Under the pieces are notes generated by a model, which was not told the origin of the DNA, searched no databases, and saw only the letters and a program-made list of their open reading frames with translations. Shown in pieces: positions 7,843 through 15,851 of a DNA stretch of 64,000 nucleotides (the first letter of the stretch is position 1; the number at the start of each line of letters is the position of its first letter). The DNA is from Kriegella sp963975415 (lineage in GTDB: Bacteria; Bacteroidota; Bacteroidia; Flavobacteriales; Flavobacteriaceae): assembly GCF_963975415.1 (NCBI RefSeq), contig NZ_CAXBGN010000002.1:620001-684000 (forward strand), read 5' to 3'. Position numbers and translations under genes: made by a program.

Positions 7843-8769
7843 TTATTTTCCGCTTTTATCACCAACGGTGGCATCGGTAATAAACTTTTCTATGAGTTTT
7901 GAAATTTCCCTTTTGTTAGCATTGTTCTTTTCCAACTCTCCGAAATGCATAAACAAGGGCTTTCTGTCAACGGCCTTTGCCAAAGTAAAATCGCCCTCTC
8001 GATTATAGAATTTGTTCCAAGAGTTTCGTACTCGAGACCAAAATTTGCTGTTTTCATTCCACCAATTCTGGGCGGCCAAACATTCTTCATCGGGAACTTT
8101 AGTGTAAATGTTGAGTCCTTTTTCCTGGGCGATTAGTTCGTCGTTTTCTCCATTGACCCGCAAAACTTTGTCATTATCTTGTTCATGTACCCATCCATAA
8201 TCAGTGATTTCCTGATGATTCGTTCTGAACATTACATTGTAATCATCTCTTTTGGTATACTCCCTTCTTGGTAAAGGGGCAGGAGTTCTTTTTTCCCAAT
8301 AGTGTCTACCGTCAGAATGAATCCAAGTCGCGGAACCCGAATACCTAGGACTATCATCGACCTGATATACCTTTTGTGTCCATTGTCCCTTAACCTCATC
8401 TGAATCCAAGGTCTTGAAAATCCAATTATTGTCTTTATCGTAACTAAAGACTTTTTGATTTTGATATTCCCAATCTTGTCGCCAATGTTTAATTACCATG
8501 GTATCGTTAACGACCAAGAGATGTTGCAATGAGAGCTTATCCTTATCATCTTGAATCAATTCAACCCATTCACGGGCCAATGCCCTATAACCTGAAGCTA
8601 ACTCATAATCTCTTTTTCCTGAAAAGGTCTCGGCATACTTGAACTCTATATCGTAGCAACCGCACATAGCCTTAATGGCCTTGATGTCTTGCTCCTTTTT
8701 TTGGTCTTGTGCAAACCCTTGAATGCTGTATATAAGAAAAAGTACTAGAACAAAATGTGGTCTTTTCAT
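7843..8769 (-). CDS. DUF6607-like secreted protein of the haem locus
   Basis: I choose the ATG at 8767-8769 because it opens a standard signal peptide (MKRPHFVLVLFLIYSIQGFAQ). The longer frame to 8871 would read through the promoter and has no signal. The mature protein (about 290 residues) begins with KAIKAMCGCYDIEFKYAETF and is rich in W and Y (HWRQDWEYQNQ, SATWIHSDGRHYWEKRT). The CGCYDIxFxxAETF start fits DUF6607, a family I associate with Bacteroidota haem receptor loci. A putative -7 box (8814-8821) lies upstream and the TonB receptor is divergent. Periplasmic. Molecular function is unknown. Confidence 0.65.
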   Translation of the reverse strand: MKRPHFVLVLFLIYSIQGFAQDQKKEQDIKAIKAMCGCYDIEFKYAETFSGKRDYELASGYRALAREWVELIQDDKDKLSLQHLLVVNDTMVIKHWRQDWEYQNQKVFSYDKDNNWIFKTLDSDEVKGQWTQKVYQVDDSPRYSGSATWIHSDGRHYWEKRTPAPLPRREYTKRDDYNVMFRTNHQEITDYGWVHEQDNDKVLRVNGENDELIAQEKGLNIYTKVPDEECLAAQNWWNENSKFWSRVRNSWNKFYNREGDFTLAKAVDRKPLFMHFGELEKNNANKREISKLIEKFITDATVGDKSGK

Positions 8770-8813
8770 ATTCGATGATTTTTTAATGGCTATATGTTTG
8801 AACGATTTAGTAG

Positions 8814-8821
8814 CAAAAATA
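8814..8821 (-). promoter_or_regulatory. -7 box for the DUF6607-like gene (minus strand)
   Basis: CAAAAATA on + reads TATTTTTG on -, a match to TAnnTTTG, 45 bp upstream of the start at 8769. It lies within the 111-bp divergent region of the haem locus. No -33 TTG is evident at the right distance. Confidence 0.45.
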
Positions 8822-8836
8822 TAAATTTTATTTAGA

Positions 8837-8862
8837 TTGAATAAAAATAACATATATATTTG
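8837..8862 (+). promoter_or_regulatory. Promoter of the haem TonB receptor gene
   Basis: TATATTTG (8855-8862) matches TAnnTTTG and a TTG lies at 8837-8839. The 15-bp spacer is shorter than the usual 17-23, so the -33 call is weak. The start codon is 19 bp downstream. The two divergent -7 boxes are separated by about 33 bp of very AT-rich DNA, suitable for a shared iron- or haem-responsive regulator, but I see no clear Fur-type palindrome. Confidence 0.4.
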
Positions 8863-8880
8863 CGCAAACATTAATTCATA

Positions 8881-10956
8881 ATGCTTCTAAATAAGGCCTT
8901 GGTCGTTCTGTTTTTCTCTACCATCACATTACAATTGTATGGTCAAGCCAAGCTTCGTGGGAAAGACACTATGGCTTTGGAAATTTTGGAAGAGGTCATT
9001 GTTAGTGCAACACGCACCCGAAGACAACTTTCATCATTGCCTTTACCAGCTGATTTGGTATCTAAAAAGGAAATTCAAACCACGAACTCCCAACGATTGA
9101 GCGATATTCTAAGCGAGCAGACAGGATTGACTACCGTACCTGATTTTGGCGGTGGTGAAGGCATTCAATTGCAAGGTATGGATGCTCAATATACTCTTAT
9201 CCTTATTGACGGGGCACCATTGATTGGTCGATCAGCAGGAACCTTAGACCTCTCAAGAATCGCCGTCGGCAATGTAGCACAGATAGAAATTGTAAAAGGA
9301 GCCTCATCAAGCCTTTACGGAAACGATGCTCTAGGTGGTGTAATCAATATCATTACAGAAAACCCAAAAGACGGGTTCAAAGGAACGTTTCAGAATCGCT
9401 ATGGCAGCTTTAGTTCCAATGACACCGGCCTTCACCTCAGTTATAAAACGAAAAAGTTTGCATTAGGCACTTTCTTCAACAGGCTTCATAGTGAAGGATA
9501 CGATTTAAACGATGCAGACAACTATCAAACCGTAGAACCTTATCGAAACAATACTATAAACACAAAGTTCAGCTACGTCTTTTCAAAAAAAAGCGAGCTT
9601 TTAATTTCTGCTCGATATTTCACCCAATTACAAGATTATAACGCCTCTGAAGAATTACAGGGCGAAAGTGAAATAAAAGAGTGGAATACCCATGCCAAAT
9701 TTGACTATAGATTGAATTCTAAATGGAAAAGTCATTTTGAATTTTATGCGTCCCGTTATAAAACACATGAATTTCTCAATGAAGGATCTTCTACTTATAG
9801 CGAAAGTGATTTCAACCAATTACTGTGGCGGCCAGAACTGCGAAGTTCGTATACCCCCAACAAGAAAACGACCTTTGTAGGGGGGGTAGGAATATCGGTA
9901 GAATCAATATCCCGAACCGATTTCATCACCGTACCCACCTTTACCTCCCCGTATGTTTATCTACAATATGACACCAATCTTACCGACAGGCTGAACGTTT
10001 TGACAGGAGCTCGCTTCGATAATCACAACATTTATAAATCCCAATTAAGTCCAAAAGGGGCAATTCGATATCAACTCACTGACAAAGTAGCCCTAAAAGC
10101 TTCTGCTGGATATGGGTTCAAAGCCCCTGATTTCAGACAACTTTATTTTAACTTCTCAAATGCAACTGTTGGCTACACTGTTTTGGGATATAATGCCGTA
10201 CAAACCGAGATACCCCGTTTACAGGCCCAGAATCAAATCAATACAATTATAGTGCCCACATCGGAATTTCAAGATGGACTGAAGGCCGAAAACTCGCTGA
10301 GTATTAACCTTGGAGTAGATTACAAACCTTTTTCTCAGCTATCATTAAACTTCAATTTTTTTCGAAATAACATAAACGACCTCATTGATACCCGGGTTAT
10401 TGCCTCTAAGACCAATGGTCAGAACATTTTCAGCTATTACAACATAAATCAAGTATATACGCAGGGTATCGAATTTAATTCTAAATGGAAACTGACGGAT
10501 TTGCTCACTTTGAACGGGGGATATCAGTTGTTATATGCAATGGATAAAAATGCACGAAACGATTTTTCGAAGGATCTTGTTTTTGCCAGAGAAACACCTA
10601 CTTCTCCCGCATTTACCCTCAAGAAAAATGATTACTTCGGACTGTTTAATCGCTCTAGGCACATGGCCAACCTAAAATTGTTCTACGACATACCCAAATG
10701 GACAATGGATGCCAACATCAGAGCTACCTATCGAAGCAAATATGCGCTAACGGACACAAATGGCAATAACTACCTCGACGCCTATGATACCTTTATAAAA
10801 GGATACTCCATCTTAGACATGGCCATAAACAAAGTTTTCCTAAAGAAACACAAAGTCGGATTTGGCATCGACAATATTTTAGGCTTTACCGACACGCAAA
10901 ATATCAGCACCATTCCTGGCCGTATTATTTATGGAAAAATAACAATTCACATATAA
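8881..10956 (+). CDS. TonB-dependent outer-membrane receptor, probably haem
   Basis: This 691-residue protein has a signal peptide (MLLNKALVVLFFSTITLQLYGQA), a TonB-box-like start (LEEVIVSATRTRRQLSSL) and a plug domain with LQGMDAQYTLILIDGAPLIG and VKGASSSLYGNDALGGVINI. A 22-strand-type barrel follows, ending in an outer-membrane C-terminus (GRIIYGKITIHI). The plug looks like the BtuB/HmuR group rather than the SusC group: there is no carboxypeptidase-like N-terminal domain. The next gene, 8 bp downstream, encodes an HmuY-like haem-binding lipoprotein, so haem is the likely cargo. TonB/proton motive force would power uptake into the periplasm. Confidence 0.85.
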   Translation: MLLNKALVVLFFSTITLQLYGQAKLRGKDTMALEILEEVIVSATRTRRQLSSLPLPADLVSKKEIQTTNSQRLSDILSEQTGLTTVPDFGGGEGIQLQGMDAQYTLILIDGAPLIGRSAGTLDLSRIAVGNVAQIEIVKGASSSLYGNDALGGVINIITENPKDGFKGTFQNRYGSFSSNDTGLHLSYKTKKFALGTFFNRLHSEGYDLNDADNYQTVEPYRNNTINTKFSYVFSKKSELLISARYFTQLQDYNASEELQGESEIKEWNTHAKFDYRLNSKWKSHFEFYASRYKTHEFLNEGSSTYSESDFNQLLWRPELRSSYTPNKKTTFVGGVGISVESISRTDFITVPTFTSPYVYLQYDTNLTDRLNVLTGARFDNHNIYKSQLSPKGAIRYQLTDKVALKASAGYGFKAPDFRQLYFNFSNATVGYTVLGYNAVQTEIPRLQAQNQINTIIVPTSEFQDGLKAENSLSINLGVDYKPFSQLSLNFNFFRNNINDLIDTRVIASKTNGQNIFSYYNINQVYTQGIEFNSKWKLTDLLTLNGGYQLLYAMDKNARNDFSKDLVFARETPTSPAFTLKKNDYFGLFNRSRHMANLKLFYDIPKWTMDANIRATYRSKYALTDTNGNNYLDAYDTFIKGYSILDMAINKVFLKKHKVGFGIDNILGFTDTQNISTIPGRIIYGKITIHI

Positions 10957-10964
10957 TCTATATC

Positions 10965-11591
10965 ATGAAAACAATTACATTTTTTACCGCGATTACGCTT
11001 TTTGCCTTTTTCATCTCCTGTAGTGAAGACGATGATACCCCCGAAATGATAGCAGTAACATCAAACTCCGTAGAAAACCTCTATGCGCCACAGGAAGGAG
11101 GTCAAGGACAACCGGTTTCGGGAGCATTTACCAAGTTCAACTTTGCAACTGGACAAACGACCAGCAGTGATACCGATTGGGATATTGCCTTCAGAGGCTC
11201 TACGATTATTGTAAATGGCGGTGTGTCTTCGGGTACCGCGGATGAACCTGATAGAACAGGAAATGCGGCAGCCTATATCGCCTCTGGCACTATGGCGAGC
11301 GTCACGGAGGTAAGTACGGCATCATTTAAACAAGATACCGCAGAGGCTTTGGCAATAACCACTGGAAGTGGAAACGGTTGGTATATTTATGCCGGCGAAC
11401 CCACACATTTGATTACTCCTACTCCAGGAAAAATTCTAGTCTTTAGAACAAATGATGATAAATACGCTAAAATAGAAATCTTAAGTTATTACAAAGACGC
11501 CCCCGAAGCCCCGAATGCTTTTGTAGACGAAACCCCATATTACACCTTCAACTATGTATACCAACCTAATGAAGGCACTACAACTTTCTGA
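10965..11591 (+). CDS. HmuY-family haem-binding lipoprotein
   Basis: This 208-residue protein has a lipoprotein signal (MKTITFFTAITLFAFFISC, lipobox FISC) followed by an acidic linker (SEDDDTPE). The mature sequence shows the HmuY pattern: FTKFNFATGQTTSSDTDWDIAFRGSTIIVNGG, then GNGWYIYAG and ILVFRTNDDKYAKIEILSYYKD. HmuY proteins are surface haemophores that pass haem to the partner TonB receptor. The partner here is the gene 8 bp upstream, and the two are clearly one operon. The typical haem-binding histidine or methionine ligands cannot be assigned with certainty by eye. Confidence 0.85.
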   Translation: MKTITFFTAITLFAFFISCSEDDDTPEMIAVTSNSVENLYAPQEGGQGQPVSGAFTKFNFATGQTTSSDTDWDIAFRGSTIIVNGGVSSGTADEPDRTGNAAAYIASGTMASVTEVSTASFKQDTAEALAITTGSGNGWYIYAGEPTHLITPTPGKILVFRTNDDKYAKIEILSYYKDAPEAPNAFVDETPYYTFNYVYQPNEGTTTF

Positions 11592-11603
11592 CAAATAGTA
11601 TAT

Positions 11604-11689
11604 ACGGTCTAAAAAGTGTACACGAAAAATCCGTTCATTTCTGTAACTTTCTTCCTCGCAATATGGATAGGATTACCTTTTTAGACCGT
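11604..11689. repeat. 13-bp perfect inverted repeat, 60-bp loop, between convergent genes
   Basis: ACGGTCTAAAAAG at 11604-11616 is repeated exactly as its reverse complement at 11677-11689. It lies in the spacer between hmuY-like (stop 11591) and the convergent barrel gene (stop 11712). A role as a bidirectional terminator is plausible from the position, but the loop is unusually long and the T-rich tail on the + side is interrupted. Confidence 0.55.
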
Positions 11690-11711
11690 TTCTTTTACTG
11701 TTCTTTCCAAA

Positions 11712-14093
11712 TCAAAATTGTTTTTGCCCAGAAAATTCCATGGCCTCTCCCTTACCGAAACCGAAGCTAATACCAAACGTGACAAAACGGCCTTGTTGAC
11801 GACTGCTGCGCAAATAGAATTCAGGTTGTTGTGTGATACTTTCTAGCCTTCGTGAAGCAAAGACATCGCGAACACTCAAATTAAGAATGGCCTTTCCCTT
11901 GAACACCTTTTTTCGCATACCAAAATCCGCAAAAAGATTGTCGGCAACCTCTTGCTGAAAAGTTTGATATCGTGAACGATAATCGCCCGAAATCTCCACA
12001 TCGATATCGGCGGGTAGCTTTAACTTTCCGGTTAGGCGAGTTGCCCAACGTTCTCCGACAAAATCAAATGTTGTGGTTTCAAAAGTACCTTCCCTTTTAA
12101 AATGGCTGTAATTGAAGTCACTGTTCAAGGTGAACCATTGCAATGGAATGTATTTTGCGTTGAATTCAATCCCTAAAGAATGGTTCGTGCCCACATTCTC
12201 AGGTCTCGATGTGCTCACATTATCTTCAAAAACAATTACGCGATCGACCACATCTTGAGTATACCTATGAAATACGGCAAAATTCAAGGAAGCCTTGCCC
12301 AATTGATGGATACTGGTAATTTCATACGAATCGGTATATTCTGGTTGAAGGTTCGGATTACCGGTACGTACATTAAAGCTGTTGCGAATATTAAAGAAAG
12401 GATTAAGATCCCATAGACTGGGTCTAAATATCCGTTTTGAATAGCCTGCTTGTAGTGAAAAATTATCGGATACTTTATAGGAGGTATGCCCGCTCGGAAA
12501 GAAGTTAGTATAATTTTGATCGTGCTGTTCATTGGTGTTCTTCAAGACCGTACTCAAATCAGTGTTTTCTAAACGTAGTCCCAGTTTCAACCCCCATACA
12601 TCACCTTCATAAGCAGCTGTACCATATAGGCCCAAAACATTTTGCAAATACTCGAAAATATTGGTCAAGTCTTCATTCTCCATCCAGACACTTCCTACTA
12701 GATCGCTAACCGCGTAATCATTTGCGACATCATTGATCTCATATTGAGCCCCGGTTTCTATTGTATATTTTTCCAAAAAAGGATGTGTATAATCAAACTT
12801 AAAGGTGTAATCCGCCCGTTTGTAATCCGTTCGAGTCTGTTGTCGACTATCTGAATCTGTCCCTGAAGTAATGATATTATCAAAGGCCGACGATTGGTCC
12901 TTCCCGAAAAAATTACCTAGAGCACTAAAGAGCAAGGTATGATTTTCGTTGTCTTCAAAATCTTTTTTATACTGCAGTTCATATTGATATTTGGGATTGG
13001 TCGCTGTGGTAAGCTCTTTTCGTCGAAATACATCGGTTTGCACATTTGAGGCATCAAAACTCTCAAAATTGGTGTTTGAATGTTCCGTTTCCCATTCATA
13101 TGCGAAATGGCCTGAAAGGGTCAATACGTTTAAATCATTGATATGATAGTCGGTACCGAGGATGATATTAAAGAAGGTCTCATTTTTATCGCTTTCCCCC
13201 GAGCTTTTGATAACTGTATTGTTCAGCAAGTCACGATTCTCCGTTTCATCTTGGCTTGGAAAAGTTCTCCTCCCCAAACCCAATTGACTGAATAAATTGA
13301 ATTTTTCAGTGCGTTTGTTCAAGCTTAGGCCCAGACTATGGTTATTAGGCGTACCGGTATTCAGTGTCACCGATCCGTTTAATCCTTCCTTTTCCTCCTT
13401 CTTCAAAACAATATTTATAATACCTGATGTACCTTGGGCATCATATTTTGCGGACGGATTGGTTATCACCTCAATCTTTTCGATCATGTCTGCGGTAAGT
13501 GTACCCAAGGCATTGCCTTGTTCATTAGCTAGCACCGATGGTTTTCCATTAATAAGCATTTGCACCCCTTGGCTTCCCCGTAGACTCACTTGCCCTTCAA
13601 TATTCACATTTACCGATGGCACGTTGTTCAACACCTCTAGGGCACTAGCCCCCATGCTGCTCAAATCTTTACCTACATTGAACACGCGTTTGTCCAATTT
13701 AAATTCGGTCTGCGACACTTCTCCGGCCACCACCACCTCGTCTAACTGCTGGGAGCTCTCGGAAAGCACAATCGCCCCCAAGTCTATGATGCCATTTGTT
13801 GGACGCATATTTTCAAACGTTTTGGTCGTAAAGCCTATAAAACTAACTTCGATGTAAAAATCTGAAGCATCGGTCTCAAGCTCAAAACTACCATCGACAA
13901 TAGTCGTAGTTCCCGAAATAGGTTTCTTGGTAACTTTATTGCCAACTAGTACCGTGGCAAACTCGATAGGTTTTTCGCCACCTTCCTCAACGACAACACC
14001 CCTTATAACCACTGAATTAACCGCCTGAGCTACTATAACTATCGGTATAAAAAAAATGAGGAAAAATAAAAAGCATGAGGTTTTCAGTTTCAT
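11712..14093 (-). CDS. Outer-membrane beta-barrel protein with CarboxypepD-like N-terminus
   Basis: This 793-residue protein has a signal peptide (KTSCFLFFLIFFIPIVIVAQA). A carboxypeptidase-regulatory-like beta domain follows (VVIRGVVVEEGGEKPIEFATVLV; FELETDASDFYIEVSFIGFTT), then a TonB plug (DLSSMGASALEVLNNVPSVNVNIEGQVSLRG; IEKIEVITNPSAKYDAQGTSGIINI). A long barrel with many YxYELQYK/NLQPEYTDSYEI elements completes it. This is the outer_membrane beta-barrel family related to TonB receptors (OMP_b-brl type) common in Flavobacteriia. No SusD partner is next to it, so the substrate is unknown. It appears to be monocistronic; recJ lies 58 bp upstream on the same strand. Confidence 0.82.
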   Translation of the reverse strand: MKLKTSCFLFFLIFFIPIVIVAQAVNSVVIRGVVVEEGGEKPIEFATVLVGNKVTKKPISGTTTIVDGSFELETDASDFYIEVSFIGFTTKTFENMRPTNGIIDLGAIVLSESSQQLDEVVVAGEVSQTEFKLDKRVFNVGKDLSSMGASALEVLNNVPSVNVNIEGQVSLRGSQGVQMLINGKPSVLANEQGNALGTLTADMIEKIEVITNPSAKYDAQGTSGIINIVLKKEEKEGLNGSVTLNTGTPNNHSLGLSLNKRTEKFNLFSQLGLGRRTFPSQDETENRDLLNNTVIKSSGESDKNETFFNIILGTDYHINDLNVLTLSGHFAYEWETEHSNTNFESFDASNVQTDVFRRKELTTATNPKYQYELQYKKDFEDNENHTLLFSALGNFFGKDQSSAFDNIITSGTDSDSRQQTRTDYKRADYTFKFDYTHPFLEKYTIETGAQYEINDVANDYAVSDLVGSVWMENEDLTNIFEYLQNVLGLYGTAAYEGDVWGLKLGLRLENTDLSTVLKNTNEQHDQNYTNFFPSGHTSYKVSDNFSLQAGYSKRIFRPSLWDLNPFFNIRNSFNVRTGNPNLQPEYTDSYEITSIHQLGKASLNFAVFHRYTQDVVDRVIVFEDNVSTSRPENVGTNHSLGIEFNAKYIPLQWFTLNSDFNYSHFKREGTFETTTFDFVGERWATRLTGKLKLPADIDVEISGDYRSRYQTFQQEVADNLFADFGMRKKVFKGKAILNLSVRDVFASRRLESITQQPEFYLRSSRQQGRFVTFGISFGFGKGEAMEFSGQKQF

Positions 14094-14151
14094 CTATTTG
14101 GTTTAATAAGAAGATGTGATTATATATAACACTTTAATAGGCTGACTTTCA

Positions 14152-15846
14152 TTACGTATTTCGAACATCCCGCAATTTTAATTGAAGACTTATATGGCCC
14201 TGCCATTCATTTTCGTCCAAAGAAAATGCTGCGCTAAAGCGGTTATCGTGTTTGACAAGAGGCAATTTCTCCCCAAGATTAAAGCCAATACATCCTATAG
14301 GGCCGATACCCTTTTGTTTCACTGCAAGTTTCAAATGCTTTCCATCTTCTCCAACCCCCTTGGCATAACCTGAATCCTGTAAGTTTTCCGACATAAAAAC
14401 GGGTGTCATATTACCCGGACCAAAAGGTGCAAATTGCTTGATAATGCGCAATAACTTGGGGGTGATTTGATGTAGTTTAATTGGGGCGTCGATCTGTATT
14501 TCAGGAATCAGGAGCTTCGGGTCGATCGTTTCGCCCACTACTTTCTCGAACTGTTTCTTAAACGCTTCATACTGATCTTCCAACATAGTGAGTCCCGCTG
14601 CATATTTATGACCCCCGAACTGTTCAATGCAATCGGAACATCCTTCCAAAGCATTGTAGACATCAAACCCTTTGACCGAACGGGCAGATGCCGCCAACTT
14701 ATCACCGCTTTTCGTAAAAACCAATGTAGGCCTATAATAGGTTTCAGTCAATCGCGAAGCCACTATACCGATAACCCCTTTATGCCATGTATCTTTATAT
14801 ACCACTGAAGTGTAGCGTTCTTCCTCTTGATTTTCAGCTATCTGGGAAAGCGCTTCCTTTGTGATTTCTTGATCAAGTTCACGCCTATCGAAATTGTATT
14901 TTTCGATACCCGCCGCAAACTTCTCGGCTTGTTTTAAATCGGTTTCAGTAAGTAAATCTACGGCATGTTGGCCATGCTCCATTCGCCCGGCCGCATTAAT
15001 ACGTGGCGCAATGATAAAAACTACATCAGTAATGGTCAGTTCGGTTTTTTTAATCTGATTGATAATCGCCTTAAAACCAATACGCGGACTTGCATTTATT
15101 ACCTGTAAGCCAAAATAAGCCAATACCCTATTTTCACCCGTGATCGGAACAATATCTGCACCAATGGCTGTAGCTACCAAATCTAAATACGGCAGCAAAT
15201 CATCGATGGTCTCGTTTCTTCGGGAAGCCAGCGCCTGAATCAATTTAAAACCTACCCCACAACCACAAAGCTCATCATAGGGGTAGTTACAATCATCGCG
15301 CTTGGGGTCTAAAACGGCAACGGCTCTGGGAAGTTCTTTACCCGGCCTGTGGTGATCACAAATTATAAAATCAATATGCTTCTTTTGGGCATATGCTACT
15401 TTATCAATGGCTTTAACCCCACAATCTAATGCAATAATCAATGAAAAACCATTGTCATCTGCAAAATCGATACCTTGAAAGGAAACTCCATACCCTTCGG
15501 TATATCTATCGGGAATATAGGTTGCAACGTTGGGGTAATAGCTTAGTAAATAAGAAGAAACCAATGCCACAGCTGTAGTTCCATCGACATCGTAATCACC
15601 GAAGATTAGAATGTTCTCATTATTGAGCAAAGCCTGTTCAATACGTTCTACTGCGATATTCATATCCTTCATTTGAAAAGGATCATGCAATTGCGTCAGT
15701 TCCGGTCTAAAAAACTTCTTTGCCTCGTCATAATTGGTAATACCCCTTTGAATCAATAGATGCGCCACCAAAGAGTCTACTTTCAATGCCTTGGCCAAGG
15801 CATCGATTTCATGTTGTTCCGGTTTTGGTTTTAACGTCCAGCGCAT
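14152..15846 (-). CDS. recJ: Single-stranded-DNA-specific exonuclease RecJ
   Basis: This 564-residue protein has the DHH-family motifs in order: IFGDYDVDGTTAVAL (84-91 metal aspartates), ALDCGVKA (D141), CDHHRPG (DHH at 164-166), and APRINAAGRMEHGQHAV. The DHHA1 domain carries SARSVKGFDVYNALEGC and FGGHKYAAGLTM, and a C-terminal OB-like region follows. RecJ degrades ssDNA 5'-3' in RecF-pathway recombination, mismatch repair and base excision repair. The length is normal. It lies 5 bp downstream of the PNGase-like gene and is probably co-transcribed with it, although the functions are unrelated. Confidence 0.93.
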   Translation of the reverse strand: MRWTLKPKPEQHEIDALAKALKVDSLVAHLLIQRGITNYDEAKKFFRPELTQLHDPFQMKDMNIAVERIEQALLNNENILIFGDYDVDGTTAVALVSSYLLSYYPNVATYIPDRYTEGYGVSFQGIDFADDNGFSLIIALDCGVKAIDKVAYAQKKHIDFIICDHHRPGKELPRAVAVLDPKRDDCNYPYDELCGCGVGFKLIQALASRRNETIDDLLPYLDLVATAIGADIVPITGENRVLAYFGLQVINASPRIGFKAIINQIKKTELTITDVVFIIAPRINAAGRMEHGQHAVDLLTETDLKQAEKFAAGIEKYNFDRRELDQEITKEALSQIAENQEEERYTSVVYKDTWHKGVIGIVASRLTETYYRPTLVFTKSGDKLAASARSVKGFDVYNALEGCSDCIEQFGGHKYAAGLTMLEDQYEAFKKQFEKVVGETIDPKLLIPEIQIDAPIKLHQITPKLLRIIKQFAPFGPGNMTPVFMSENLQDSGYAKGVGEDGKHLKLAVKQKGIGPIGCIGFNLGEKLPLVKHDNRFSAAFSLDENEWQGHISLQLKLRDVRNT

Positions 15847-15851
15847 GGCTT

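Noticed and set aside
8769..8871. 34-residue upstream extension of the DUF6607-like protein
   Set aside because: It covers the minus-strand -7 box and destroys the N-terminal position of a clear signal peptide.
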